From an uncultured Bacteroidota bacterium (GTDB lineage: Bacteria; Bacteroidota; Bacteroidia; Bacteroidales; F082), in the NCBI GenBank assembly GCA_937912115.1, contig CALDOI010000258.1, positions 1 through 64,000 on the forward strand: DNA of 64,000 nt, read 5' to 3'. Below, one piece after another: positions 1-8,292 of the stretch (positions are counted from its first letter, which is position 1; every line of letters starts with the position of its first letter). The notes under the pieces are model-generated. The model was given only the letters and a program-made list of their open reading frames with translations. It was not told the DNA's origin and did not search any database. The position numbers and the translations under genes are program-made.

Positions 1-222
1 ATTAAAGTGGTAATTAAAAAATATAAAGGGATTCGGTTTGTTTGTGATTTTAATGTAGGTAATGGACTATTTTTAAGTTATCAAAAACATTTGCTAATAG
101 CCGAACGGAAGGGAACATGCTCAAATAATAACCTTCAATATTTTCCTGAACCACAAGAAACTAATGTTGTTACTATGTCTAGTTTAACAATATTAAGAGC
201 TGGTTTAGGAATTATTTTTTAA
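1..222 (+). CDS. C-terminal fragment of a probable outer-membrane beta-barrel protein (5' end outside the window)
   Basis: The reading frame is open from the first base and stops at 222, so the visible 70-odd codons are the 3' end of a longer gene. A GTG at position 7 could be mistaken for a start, but nothing upstream supports initiation there. The end of the protein alternates hydrophobic and polar residues and finishes LRAGLGIIF. A final strand with a terminal aromatic residue is usual for outer-membrane barrels recognised by the Bam machinery. The family cannot be named from this piece. The TetR gene that follows has its own promoter, so this is probably a separate transcription unit. Confidence 0.5.
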   Translation: MKVVIKKYKGIRFVCDFNVGNGLFLSYQKHLLIAERKGTCSNNNLQYFPEPQETNVVTMSSLTILRAGLGIIF

Positions 223-229
223 TATTTAC

Positions 230-259
230 TTGACAAATTAAAACTTTACATTATTTTTG
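230..259 (+). promoter_or_regulatory. Predicted Bacteroidota promoter for the efflux operon
   Basis: TTG at 230-232 is followed after 19 bases by TATTTTTG at 252-259. This fits the Bacteroidota sigma factor pattern (TTTG or TTG, 17-23 bases, TAnnTTTG). Transcription would start near 266, about 25 bases before the TetR gene. A TetR-type repressor would be expected to bind close by, but I see no clear operator palindrome. Confidence 0.5.
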
Positions 260-290
260 ACTACACGATTTAACCAAATAGTTAAAGCAA

Positions 291-902
291 TTGGTAAAAA
301 AAATAGAAAATACTGAAGAAAAGATTATTGCTGCTGCGCGCGAAGTGTTTTTGAGAAAAGGCATGGATGGTGCCAGGATGCAAGAAATAGCAGATGAAGC
401 CGGAATTAATAAATCATTATTGCATTATTATTTCAGATCGAAAGATAAATTATTCGACAGGGTTTTTACGGAAACCTTTAAAAATGTTATTGATCTAATT
501 ACTGAAGTTTTTTCATCTTCAATCACTCTCGAATCTTTCATCGAAAATTTTGTAAGAGGCTACACATCAGTACTTATTAAAAAACCATATATTGCAAACT
601 TCGTGCTTCATGAATTAAGCAGAAACCCACAGCGTGTTGTTGAACATATTAATTTAACAAATTTTGATAAATTGAAATTAGCATCCCTTATTTCATCTGA
701 AGATAAAAATACGATCAGGCAATTTAACCCCATTCAGATAATTGTTGATATACTTGCACTATGTATTTTTCCATTTGTGGCAAAACCAATAATTAAGGGG
801 TTTATGTTTGATGGAGATATTGAAGAATATAATATCTTTATTGACCAAAGAACGCAACATATTATTGAGTTTGTAAAATCAGCAGTATTTATTCAGAAAT
901 AA
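291..902 (+). CDS. TetR/AcrR family transcriptional regulator
   Basis: A 203-residue one-component regulator. Residues about 8-55 form the TetR helix-turn-helix: the run IIAAAREVF, then IADEAGINKSLLHYYF with the typical LxxYF ending of the recognition helix. The remainder is a variable all-alpha ligand and dimer domain. The proposed start is TTG at 291; the DNA-binding domain begins about seven residues later, as usual, and there is no ATG in a suitable place. The gene lies 11 bases before a TolC gene and opens the efflux operon, as CecR (YbiH) does beside ybhGFSR in E. coli. It therefore probably represses this operon and responds to a toxic ligand. The ligand cannot be inferred. Confidence 0.85.
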   Translation: MVKKIENTEEKIIAAAREVFLRKGMDGARMQEIADEAGINKSLLHYYFRSKDKLFDRVFTETFKNVIDLITEVFSSSITLESFIENFVRGYTSVLIKKPYIANFVLHELSRNPQRVVEHINLTNFDKLKLASLISSEDKNTIRQFNPIQIIVDILALCIFPFVAKPIIKGFMFDGDIEEYNIFIDQRTQHIIEFVKSAVFIQK

Positions 903-913
903 ATCAGATAAAT

Positions 914-2188
914 ATGAAAAAGTTAACTCTAGTTTTAATAACTGTATTTATCGGCCAGTTAATATGGGCACAGCAATCAAAAACAATAACATTAGAAGAT
1001 TGCTATCAAAATGCATTTGAGAATTATCCAAATTTTAAGCAAACCGAACTTAATAATTCCATCTATGAGTTAAATATTAAGAATACCAAAACTAACTACT
1101 ATCCAACTTTAAACCTTAACGGACAAATTAGCTGGCAGTCGGATGTTACCAAAATAAATATTCCTGCAGCAGCAGGATTTACAGCCCCTGAAATAAGTAA
1201 GGATTGGTATAAAATAAATTTTGATGTTCAGCAAATAATATATGATGGTGGTGTTACATCGGGACAGAAGCAACTTGAATCCACCGAAAGGGAAATTTCC
1301 AATCAGGAAGTGCAGATTGAATTGTATCAGCTCAAGGAAAAAGTAAATCACCTATTCTTCAATGTTGTTTTTTTAAAGAAAAATATTGAGGTGCTTGATA
1401 TCTTAACTCAAAATCTAGTTGCAAGTATTAAGGATGCTGAATCAGCTTTTGAAAACGGGATGGTTCTTAAATCGGAGGTTGATAAAATTAGAGTTGAGAT
1501 GATACAGGTTGAACAGCAAATTGTTGAGAAGGAGTCGGATATAGTATCAATTATTGGTGCATTAAATGAACTTACAAAACTAAATATTCAATCTGCCGAT
1601 GATCTTGAAACTCCTGAGCTAACAATCGCAAATTATAGTTTTATAAATAATCGTCCTGAATATCTAATGCTGGTAAAACATCAGGAAAAAGTATCAGCAG
1701 CTAAAAACCTGACTTCATCAAAAAGACTTCCCAAATTTTTAGCATTCGGGCAAGCTGGTTATGGTAGGCCCGGATATGATATGCTAAACAATAATTTCAA
1801 GGATTATTATATGATTGGTGCTAGATTGAATTGGAATATCTGGGATTGGAATAAGGTGAAAAACGAAAAGCAAATATTTGATATCCAAAATGAAATTATT
1901 GATACTAAAAAGCAATCATATAATCAAAGCCTGAGAGCCGACTTATTTCAACGCATTCAGAATATCTCAAAATATGATAAGCTTCTTGAAACAGATGAGG
2001 CAATACTAGAATTACAAAGCAGCATTGTAAAAACTGCCCTAAGCCAGTTTAATAATGGAACAATTACATCAACAACTTATCTTATCGAATTAAATAAACT
2101 ATCAAATGCCAAATTGAATCTGGAAGCTCATAAACTTCAATTAACTTTCGCTAAGTATCAGTATATAACAGCAATAGGTAACTTATAA
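914..2188 (+). CDS. TolC family outer-membrane efflux protein
   Basis: A 424-residue outer-membrane channel subunit. It has a signal peptide ending near WAQQ (residues 1-20), then the TolC pattern of two similar halves rich in coiled-coil helices (for example QVEQQIVEKESDI) separated by barrel strands. The early TLEDCYQNAFENYPNF segment is the usual OEP family opening. It would form a trimer joining the periplasmic fusion protein to the outside. It is followed 21 bases later by the HlyD-type gene and belongs to the TetR/ABC operon, so it is probably the dedicated exit duct for that transporter. Confidence 0.88.
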   Translation: MKKLTLVLITVFIGQLIWAQQSKTITLEDCYQNAFENYPNFKQTELNNSIYELNIKNTKTNYYPTLNLNGQISWQSDVTKINIPAAAGFTAPEISKDWYKINFDVQQIIYDGGVTSGQKQLESTEREISNQEVQIELYQLKEKVNHLFFNVVFLKKNIEVLDILTQNLVASIKDAESAFENGMVLKSEVDKIRVEMIQVEQQIVEKESDIVSIIGALNELTKLNIQSADDLETPELTIANYSFINNRPEYLMLVKHQEKVSAAKNLTSSKRLPKFLAFGQAGYGRPGYDMLNNNFKDYYMIGARLNWNIWDWNKVKNEKQIFDIQNEIIDTKKQSYNQSLRADLFQRIQNISKYDKLLETDEAILELQSSIVKTALSQFNNGTITSTTYLIELNKLSNAKLNLEAHKLQLTFAKYQYITAIGNL

Positions 2189-2209
2189 CAATATCAAACC
2201 TGTCTCGAC

Positions 2210-3091
2210 ATGAATAAAATAATCTTACTTTCAATTTTCAGCTTCTTTGTGATAACAGCATGTGAAAATAAAGATAATAAATCGGATGCGTACGGTAATT
2301 TTGAAGCTACCGAAGTTATTGTATCTGCACAGGCAAATGGCCAAATTATTCAATTCACTCCCGAAGAAGGAATTGAATTAGCATTTAATGAAACCGTTGG
2401 CTTAATTGATACAGTTGTTCTTCAGCTTAACAAGAAACTAATGGAACAGCAAAAGATTACAATTGCATCTCAATACAATAATTTAATCTCGGAAATTGAT
2501 GTGCTGAAGCAGCAGTTAACCAATGCTAAAATTAATCAGGACAGGATACTTAATCTATTTAGTGCTGGTGCTGCAACACAAAAGCAGGTGGATGATATTG
2601 TTGGTGTGATAGATTTGATAAAAAAGCAAATTAGCGCTGCAAATACAAAACGGAATAATATAAGCGATCAAATTGATGGAGTTAATGTACAAATTGAACA
2701 GGTAAACGAGGCATTAAGCAAATGCCACATTAGAAATCCTCAAAAAGGGACTGTGCTTGTTAAATATACTGAAACAGGAGAAGTTACTGGAATTGGAAGG
2801 CCGTTGTACAAAATAGCTGACTTAAGCGAAATGAAACTAAAAGCATATATTAGCGGTGCTCAATTGCCAAATGTTAAGTTAGGACAAAAGGTAGAAGTGT
2901 TGTTTGATAAGTCGGAAAAGGAAAATACCAGCGTTACCGGAACAGTAAGTTGGATATCACAAACGGCCGAATTTACGCCTAAAACTATCCAAACTAAACA
3001 AGAGCGGGTTAATTTGGTATATGCAATAAAAGTTGCAGTTAAAAATAATGGTGCAATAAAAATTGGTATGCCGGGAGAGGTTAATTTTTAA
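2210..3091 (+). CDS. HlyD/YbhG-type periplasmic membrane-fusion lipoprotein
   Basis: A 293-residue efflux adaptor. The N-terminus is a lipoprotein signal with the lipobox VITAC around residues 14-18, so it is probably tethered to a membrane by a lipid. Then come a half-lipoyl strand region (FEATEVIVSAQANGQI), a long coiled-coil hairpin (about residues 75-170) and the second half with HIRNPQKGTVLVKYTETGEV. The end GMPGEVNF matches the usual C-terminus of YbhG-like proteins. It connects the ABC-2 permeases to TolC. Its place after TolC and before the ABC genes supports one tripartite pump. Confidence 0.87.
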   Translation: MNKIILLSIFSFFVITACENKDNKSDAYGNFEATEVIVSAQANGQIIQFTPEEGIELAFNETVGLIDTVVLQLNKKLMEQQKITIASQYNNLISEIDVLKQQLTNAKINQDRILNLFSAGAATQKQVDDIVGVIDLIKKQISAANTKRNNISDQIDGVNVQIEQVNEALSKCHIRNPQKGTVLVKYTETGEVTGIGRPLYKIADLSEMKLKAYISGAQLPNVKLGQKVEVLFDKSEKENTSVTGTVSWISQTAEFTPKTIQTKQERVNLVYAIKVAVKNNGAIKIGMPGEVNF

Positions 3092-3140
3092 TAGAATTGA
3101 AATAGGATTAGTAATTAATTATAAATTTAAAACAAAGTTT

Positions 3141-3602
3141 ATGAAAAAAGTGAGCATGTTATTTGCCCTTATAGGCATGATGATTTTACCAATGATGCAG
3201 GTTCAGGCACAAGATGTTGACCCTGATGCTGTACTGGGAAAATGGAATACAATTGATGATGAAACTGGAAGAAAAAAGTCAGTAGTTGAAATTTATAAAG
3301 AAGGAGACAAGCTATATGGTAAGATTGTTGAACTCTTTAGATTACCTGACGAAGATCCCGATCCTATTTGTGATGAATGTGATGAAGATGATCCTCGTTA
3401 CAATCAAAAAGTATTAGGAATGGTAATCCTTGAAGGCTTGGAGTGGGATGATGATGAGTGGGATGATGGTACCATTATGGATCCAAAAAATGGCAAGGTA
3501 TACAGTTGTAAGTTATGGCTTAAAGATGGTGAGCTACAAGTAAGAGGGTACTTGGGCTTTTCTTTAATTGGAAGATCACAAACCTGGGTAAGAGATAAAT
3601 AG
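3141..3602 (+). CDS. DUF2147 family secreted protein
   Basis: I place the start at ATG 3141, giving 153 residues with a signal peptide (MKKVSMLFALIGMM, cleaved after VQAQ). Longer in-frame extensions would run back through the end of the fusion-protein gene. The mature part begins with DAVLGKWNTIDDETG and contains VVEIYKEGDKLYGKIVEL and LRGYLGFS-like strands typical of DUF2147, a small beta-barrel domain of unknown biochemical role. A very acidic stretch (residues about 73-85, with two Cys as CDECDEDD) is notable. It lies inside the efflux operon, although E. coli ybh operons have no such gene, so a role in the pump is uncertain. Confidence 0.8.
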   Translation: MKKVSMLFALIGMMILPMMQVQAQDVDPDAVLGKWNTIDDETGRKKSVVEIYKEGDKLYGKIVELFRLPDEDPDPICDECDEDDPRYNQKVLGMVILEGLEWDDDEWDDGTIMDPKNGKVYSCKLWLKDGELQVRGYLGFSLIGRSQTWVRDK

Positions 3603-3610
3603 TAATAATG

Positions 3611-3656
3611 AGTGGTGAGTGGTGAACAGATAGATTCACCATTCACCATTCACCAT
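3611..3656. repeat. Short tandem and inverted repeat (GTGGTGA / TCACCAT units)
   Basis: Copies of a GTGGTGA-like unit are followed by three TTCACCA-type units. The two arms pair (GGTGAGTGGTGAA with TTCACCATTCACC, one G-T wobble), so the transcript can form a hairpin directly before the ATG of the first ABC gene. It could tune translation or mRNA stability within the operon. It resembles simple dispersed repeats found between genes in Bacteroidota. Confidence 0.6.
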
Positions 3657-4583
3657 ATGTCAGTAAATATTCAAATAGATAGTATTAGCAAGAAGTATGC
3701 TGATGTAATGGCTCTTAACAACATAAGTTTGAGCATTAAATCTGGTGAGCTTTTTGGGTTTATCGGTCCTGATGGGGCTGGTAAAACAAGCCTGTTTCGG
3801 ATACTTACAAGTTTGTTGTTGCCAACCTCAGGCAAAGCAAGTATTGGGGAGTTTGATGTTGTTAAAGATTATAAAAAGATACGCCAAAATACCGGTTATA
3901 TGCCGGGCAGGTTTTCGTTGTATCTTGATTTAACTGTTGAAGAGAATCTTGATTTCTACGCAAGTATTTTCAATACAACGGTTAAAGAAAACTATGAATT
4001 AATAAAGGATATCTACGTTCAGATTGAGCCTTTTAAAAAACGCCGTGCCGGAGATTTGTCGGGTGGGATGAAACAAAAACTTGCCCTTTCATGTGCTCTA
4101 ATTCATAGTCCGCATTTAATTATACTTGACGAGCCAACCACAGGAGTGGATGCGGTTTCCAGGATGGAATTTTGGGAACTCCTAAAAAAAATGCAGAAGA
4201 TGGGAATGACAATTATTGTTTCCACACCGTACATGGATGAAGCTGCATTGTGCGATAGGGTTGCCCTTATGCAAAATGGAAATCTGCTGGCGGTGGACAC
4301 ACCAAATAATATTGTAAAGTCATATAAAGGATCGCTATTTGCTGTTAAGGCCTACAACATGCATAAACTACTGGATGATCTTGGAAGTCTTGGTGATACC
4401 AGTCAGGTTTTTCGTTTTGGCGAAACTATCCACATAACGTCAACAATTAACGATGATAAGGTTTATATGGAATCGGTAAATAAACAACTGATCGATAAAG
4501 GATACAAAGATATCTCAATACATAAAGTTAACCCTGTAATTGAAGATTGTTTTCTATCATTAATGGATAAAGATGTTGAATAG
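3657..4583 (+). CDS. ABC transporter ATP-binding protein (N-terminal half equivalent of YbhF)
   Basis: ATPase subunit of about 308 residues from ATG 3657; an in-frame upstream codon at 3612 lies within the hairpin repeat and is unlikely. It shows a Walker A (GPDGAGKTS), the signature LSGGMKQ, a Walker B (LIILDEPTTGVD) and a C-terminal extension of about 80 residues. The Gly-Pro-Asp variant of Walker A is typical of YbhF/RbbA-like half ATPases. It energises the ABC-2 permeases downstream. It overlaps the second ATPase gene by 11 bases, which suggests coupled translation. In E. coli YbhF the two ATPase halves are one polypeptide. Confidence 0.88.
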   Translation: MSVNIQIDSISKKYADVMALNNISLSIKSGELFGFIGPDGAGKTSLFRILTSLLLPTSGKASIGEFDVVKDYKKIRQNTGYMPGRFSLYLDLTVEENLDFYASIFNTTVKENYELIKDIYVQIEPFKKRRAGDLSGGMKQKLALSCALIHSPHLIILDEPTTGVDAVSRMEFWELLKKMQKMGMTIIVSTPYMDEAALCDRVALMQNGNLLAVDTPNNIVKSYKGSLFAVKAYNMHKLLDDLGSLGDTSQVFRFGETIHITSTINDDKVYMESVNKQLIDKGYKDISIHKVNPVIEDCFLSLMDKDVE

Positions 4584-5304
4584 GGCGAAAATAATAGAGG
4601 TTGAAAACCTGGTTAAAAAGTTTGGCTCTTTCACTGCCAACGATAACCTTACGTTCGATGTTTACAAAGGTGAGATATTTGGATTCCTCGGTGCGAATGG
4701 TGCTGGTAAAACTAGTGCTATCAGAATCTTATGTGGTCTTTCACCCCCAACTTCCGGTAAAGCAATCGTGGCAGGTTATGATGTGGCCAAATATCCAAAT
4801 AAAGTAAAGGCAAATATTGGATATATGAGTCAGAAGTTTTCACTATATAATGATATGACGGTAAAAGAAAACTTTAGATTTTATGGCGGAATATATGGAT
4901 TATCGAAAAAACAGATAGTTGACAAAACCAATTACTTTCTCGAAAAGCTTGAAATGGAAAAAACTCGTAATGTGGTACTGAGTGAAATCCCACTTGGGTG
5001 GAAGCAAAAGTTAGCGTTTTCTGTAGCAATAATACACGACCCTAAGGTTGTTTTTTTGGATGAACCAACGGGTGGTGTTGACCCCATAACAAGACGTCAG
5101 TTTTGGGAAATGATTTATGAAAATGCAGATAAGGGAACTACTGTTTTTGTTACAACACACTATATGGATGAAGCCGAATATTGTGAAAGAGTATCGATTA
5201 TGTCGGAAGGCAAAATAGAGGCACTGGATACTCCGGCCAATCTTAAAAGCACCTATGGTGTTAATTCAATGAACGATGTATTTATTAAAATAGCGAGGGG
5301 ATAA
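4573..5304 (+). CDS. ABC transporter ATP-binding protein (C-terminal half equivalent of YbhF)
   Basis: A 243-residue ATPase starting at ATG 4573 inside the end of the previous gene. Walker A is GANGAGKTS and Walker B VVFLDEPTGGVD, followed by a switch histidine in FVTTHYMDEAE. The signature is unusual: IPLGWKQKLAFS in place of LSGGxxQ. The same L-G-W/I form occurs in the second half of YbhF/RbbA-like proteins, so it is a family trait and not damage. The pair probably makes a heterodimer with two non-identical ATP sites driving the permeases at 5432-7646. Confidence 0.88.
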   Translation: MLNRAKIIEVENLVKKFGSFTANDNLTFDVYKGEIFGFLGANGAGKTSAIRILCGLSPPTSGKAIVAGYDVAKYPNKVKANIGYMSQKFSLYNDMTVKENFRFYGGIYGLSKKQIVDKTNYFLEKLEMEKTRNVVLSEIPLGWKQKLAFSVAIIHDPKVVFLDEPTGGVDPITRRQFWEMIYENADKGTTVFVTTHYMDEAEYCERVSIMSEGKIEALDTPANLKSTYGVNSMNDVFIKIARG

Positions 5305-5310
5305 GAAGTT

Positions 5311-5429
5311 CAAGGAAGTTATATGTAAAAGAAGTTATATGTTATAAGTTATATGTTGAAAAAAATAACGCATAACAAATAACGTATAACAACTAACAAA
5401 TAACGTATAACAAATAACATATAACAACT
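5311..5429. repeat. Tandem/inverted AT-rich repeat of ATAACGTATAACA-like units
   Basis: The gap between the second ATPase and the first permease consists of repeated units. Copies of GTTATATGTT/AGTTATATGT lie on the left and several AATAACGTATAACAA or AACATATAAC copies on the right. The two sides are inverse to each other and could fold into a long hairpin. The last unit abuts the ATG at 5432. A related copy lies near 28319-28345. Confidence 0.65.
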
Positions 5430-5431
5430 AA

Positions 5432-6532
5432 ATGAAAGCATTTATAAAAAAGGAGTTTTTTCACATTTTTAGGGATTACCGATCGATGGTGATATTGTTT
5501 GGTATGCCTCTGGTTATGGTGCTGCTTTTTGGGTTTGCTATCACTAATGATATTACCAATGTTCGTATTGCTATACTCGATAACTCAAAGGATGTTGTAA
5601 CAAATCAAATCACACAAAAATTAATCTCATCGGGTTATTTTATTCTTGAGGATAATATTGAAAGTCAGAATGATATTGAAAAGATATTTACCGAAGGGAG
5701 AGTTAAGGAAGTTGTTGTTTTTGAAGCTGATTTCGCCAGAAAGCTAAAAACCGAAGGCAAAGCGCATGTGCAGTTAATTCTTGATGCTTCAGACCCAAAT
5801 ACAGCTAATATAATAAGTTCATACACTACCGGTGTTATTAGCTCTTATTCTCTGGAATTAATGAGTCAGACAAGCATGATTCCGGTAAAGATTAATATTG
5901 AAAGCCGCATGTACTATAATCCGGAACTTAAGAGTGTATATATGTTTGTTCCTGGAATAATTACCATTCTGCTTATGTTGGTCTCGACAATGATGACATC
6001 AATATCAATAACCCGTGAAAAAGAGATGGGAACAATGGAAGCTCTGTTGGTATCACCATTAAAGCCGATTCAAATCATAATTGGCAAGGTAATGCCATAT
6101 ACGTTACTGTCCTTTATTAATTTAATTGTAATTCTCCTACTCGCACGGTTCGTATTTATGATGCCCGTGGCCGGAAATCTAGTATTATTAATTGTTGAGA
6201 GTTTGTTGTTTATTTTGATGTCGCTGGCTTTGGGAATACTAATCTCAACAATCAGCAAAACTCAACAACAAGCAATGTTATTGTCGATGTTTGCCTTAAT
6301 GTTACCAACAATACTTCTTTCAGGTTTTATTTTCCCCGTCGAAAATATGCCCATCTTACTTCAATATCTTAGCCATATTATGCCATCAAAATGGTTTATT
6401 ATTATTGTGAAGAATATTATGTTAAAAGGAACTGGGATATTATATTTCTGGAAGGAAACACTTATTATTTTGGCAATGACATTGTTTTTTATTGGGATGA
6501 GTGTTAAAAAATTTAAAATACGATTGGAATAA
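5432..6532 (+). CDS. ABC-2 type permease (YbhS-like)
   Basis: A 366-residue inner-membrane permease. One N-terminal membrane helix (MVILFGMPLVMVLLFGFAI) is followed by a soluble periplasmic domain of about 130 residues and then five C-terminal helices, with the ABC-2 family motif TREKEMGTMEALLVSPLKP on the cytoplasmic side. The opening KKEFFHIFRDYRSM matches that of YbhS and YhhJ proteins. It pairs with the next gene to form the membrane part of the pump. The start follows directly on the AT-rich repeat and shows no Shine-Dalgarno sequence. Confidence 0.88.
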   Translation: MKAFIKKEFFHIFRDYRSMVILFGMPLVMVLLFGFAITNDITNVRIAILDNSKDVVTNQITQKLISSGYFILEDNIESQNDIEKIFTEGRVKEVVVFEADFARKLKTEGKAHVQLILDASDPNTANIISSYTTGVISSYSLELMSQTSMIPVKINIESRMYYNPELKSVYMFVPGIITILLMLVSTMMTSISITREKEMGTMEALLVSPLKPIQIIIGKVMPYTLLSFINLIVILLLARFVFMMPVAGNLVLLIVESLLFILMSLALGILISTISKTQQQAMLLSMFALMLPTILLSGFIFPVENMPILLQYLSHIMPSKWFIIIVKNIMLKGTGILYFWKETLIILAMTLFFIGMSVKKFKIRLE

Positions 6533-7646
6533 TTTGAAAACACTACTTTACATATTACAAAAGGAATTTATTCAAATATTTAGGGATAGAACAATGCTTC
6601 CCATAATTTTTATTATTCCAGTTATGCAATTGCTAATATTGTCGTATACAGCTACATTCGAGATTAAGAATGTGGATTTGATAGCACTTGATAATGATAG
6701 AACAAGTACATCAAGGGAATTAATAAATAAATTTTCCGGCTCTCCTTTTTATCATTTCAATGGTTATGCCGATGATTTCGAATCTGCTCAGCAGTTGATT
6801 AAAAGTGGTAAGGCGGATCAACTTCTGGTAATTGAACCCTATTTCGAAAGAAAGTTAATCGTTGATAAATCAGCGGAAATTCAAATTATTACCGATGCAA
6901 TAAACGGCAGTGCTGCAAGTATGATGGTGGCATACGCACAATCGATAATTGGTGACTTCAACAAGAATATTATCATTGAACAAAATCCATCTCAACAGCT
7001 GGGGATGCCAATCGAAATCGGCTCCCTTTTTTGGTATAATCCAGAACTTGATTATATTACTTACATGGTTCCCGGCATACTTGTTCTTTTGGTAACCGTT
7101 ATAGGGATGTTTTTGGGTAGCATGAATCTGGTTAAAGAAAAAGAAATAGGAACCATCGAACAAATTAATGTTACCCCAATAAAAAAATATCAATTTATTG
7201 CCGGAAAGTTAATTCCTTTTTGGTTTATTGCAAATGTTGATTTGGCAATAGGGTTATTATTAGCATATTTTGTTTTTAATATACCTGTTATGGGAAGTGT
7301 TGTACTGTTATTCACTGTTGCTTCTGTTTATCTGGTTGGGATATTGTCAATAGGTTTAGTAATATCCACACTAACCAATACAATGCAGCAGGCAATGTTT
7401 ATCTCCTGGTTTTTCCTTGTCATTTTTATTCTGATGAGTGGCTTATTTACTCCGATTGAAAGTATGCCCAATTGGGCTCAGATTATAAATCATGCAAATC
7501 CGGTTTCATATTTTATAAAAATGAACAGGATGATAATGTTGAAGGGATCAGGGTTTATGGATATAAAAGAAGATTTAATAATCCTTGGAGTTTTTGCAAT
7601 TGCACTATTTAGTTTTTCAATAATGAGATATAGAAAAACGGTTTAA
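6501..7646 (+). CDS. ABC-2 type permease (YbhR-like)
   Basis: Partner permease of up to 381 residues with the same plan: N-terminal helix, periplasmic domain, then five membrane helices around KEKEIGTIEQINVTP. Two starts are possible. GTG 6501 overlaps the previous gene by 32 bases. TTG 6534 lies one base after that gene's stop and gives MKTLLYILQKEF, which matches the opening of relatives better. I give the longer form, but the shorter one may be correct. It is the last gene of the efflux operon. The substrate is unknown; E. coli YbhFSR relatives handle drugs and cations (family knowledge). Confidence 0.87.
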   Translation: MLKNLKYDWNNLKTLLYILQKEFIQIFRDRTMLPIIFIIPVMQLLILSYTATFEIKNVDLIALDNDRTSTSRELINKFSGSPFYHFNGYADDFESAQQLIKSGKADQLLVIEPYFERKLIVDKSAEIQIITDAINGSAASMMVAYAQSIIGDFNKNIIIEQNPSQQLGMPIEIGSLFWYNPELDYITYMVPGILVLLVTVIGMFLGSMNLVKEKEIGTIEQINVTPIKKYQFIAGKLIPFWFIANVDLAIGLLLAYFVFNIPVMGSVVLLFTVASVYLVGILSIGLVISTLTNTMQQAMFISWFFLVIFILMSGLFTPIESMPNWAQIINHANPVSYFIKMNRMIMLKGSGFMDIKEDLIILGVFAIALFSFSIMRYRKTV

Positions 7647-7776
7647 TCACATTTAAGGTTTACTAATCACATTTTTGATATAAGACCTTTAACTTTCGTA
7701 GTCCTCAATCTTCCATCCTTTCTTCATAAAACTAATGTAAATTAGACATGAGCATATGTTATTAGGGATCCAAAGC

Positions 7777-8193
7777 CTACTTTTTCTTACCTTCTTGCTT
7801 TTGCTTAGCTTCCACGGCATTCTTTTTAGCTTCTTCGATTGCTATTATTTTCTTACAAGTTGATAGTTCAGGGGTAAGTGATATTATTAGATTATTGAAC
7901 TTTTGATTTACCTCTTTTGGCTCATGATACCGGTCAAAAAACCGACTTGTTAATGTGGTTACTTCTTCCCGTTTATTTTCAAGTTCAGCCTTTAGTTTTA
8001 AATCAGCTTTATTTTCTTTATACTTAAGCTGTAATAGTTGATATTCACATGTTGTATTTGCCATTGCATATGCATCGGCTTTCATTATTTCCTCTTTACT
8101 ATGACCTTTATCGTTTTTGTTAAGCATGCTACATGATGCCAACATGAAAGAAAAAAGCACGATTATAATTAAATATTGATTTTTCATCTTCAA
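7777..8193 (-). CDS. Small hypothetical lipoprotein
   Basis: A 138-residue product (or two residues shorter from the second ATG). It has a lipoprotein signal with lipobox LASC near residue 21. The mature part is highly charged and probably helical, with a Lys/Glu-rich coiled-coil-like middle (LKLKAELENKREEV) and a lysine-rich tail. No family is recognised. It stands alone downstream of rsgA on the same strand, about 100 bases away, and convergent with the efflux operon. A periplasmic structural or adaptor role is possible but not shown. Confidence 0.65.
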   Translation of the reverse strand: MKMKNQYLIIIVLFSFMLASCSMLNKNDKGHSKEEIMKADAYAMANTTCEYQLLQLKYKENKADLKLKAELENKREEVTTLTSRFFDRYHEPKEVNQKFNNLIISLTPELSTCKKIIAIEEAKKNAVEAKQKQEGKKK

Positions 8194-8292
8194 AAATTTT
8201 CACAAAAATAGTTCTTATTTATTTAGCTAATGTTTATTAATACATCCAAGTGTAAATGCAACCCTTACTATTTCTATTTATCAATAGCTGAT

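Noticed and set aside
3063..3140. A longer start for the DUF2147 gene inside the fusion-protein gene
   Set aside because: It would place 26 residues before a clear signal peptide and overlap the end of the upstream gene; ATG 3141 gives a normal exported protein.
4981..5020. Missing LSGG signature in the second ABC ATPase as evidence of a dead gene
   Set aside because: The PLGW form is normal for the second half of YbhF/RbbA-like ATPases, and Walker A and B motifs are intact.
5311..5429. Regularly repeated ATAACGTATAACA units resembling a short CRISPR array
   Set aside because: The units are 10-15 bases with no unique spacers, include an inverted arm, and there are no cas genes in the window.
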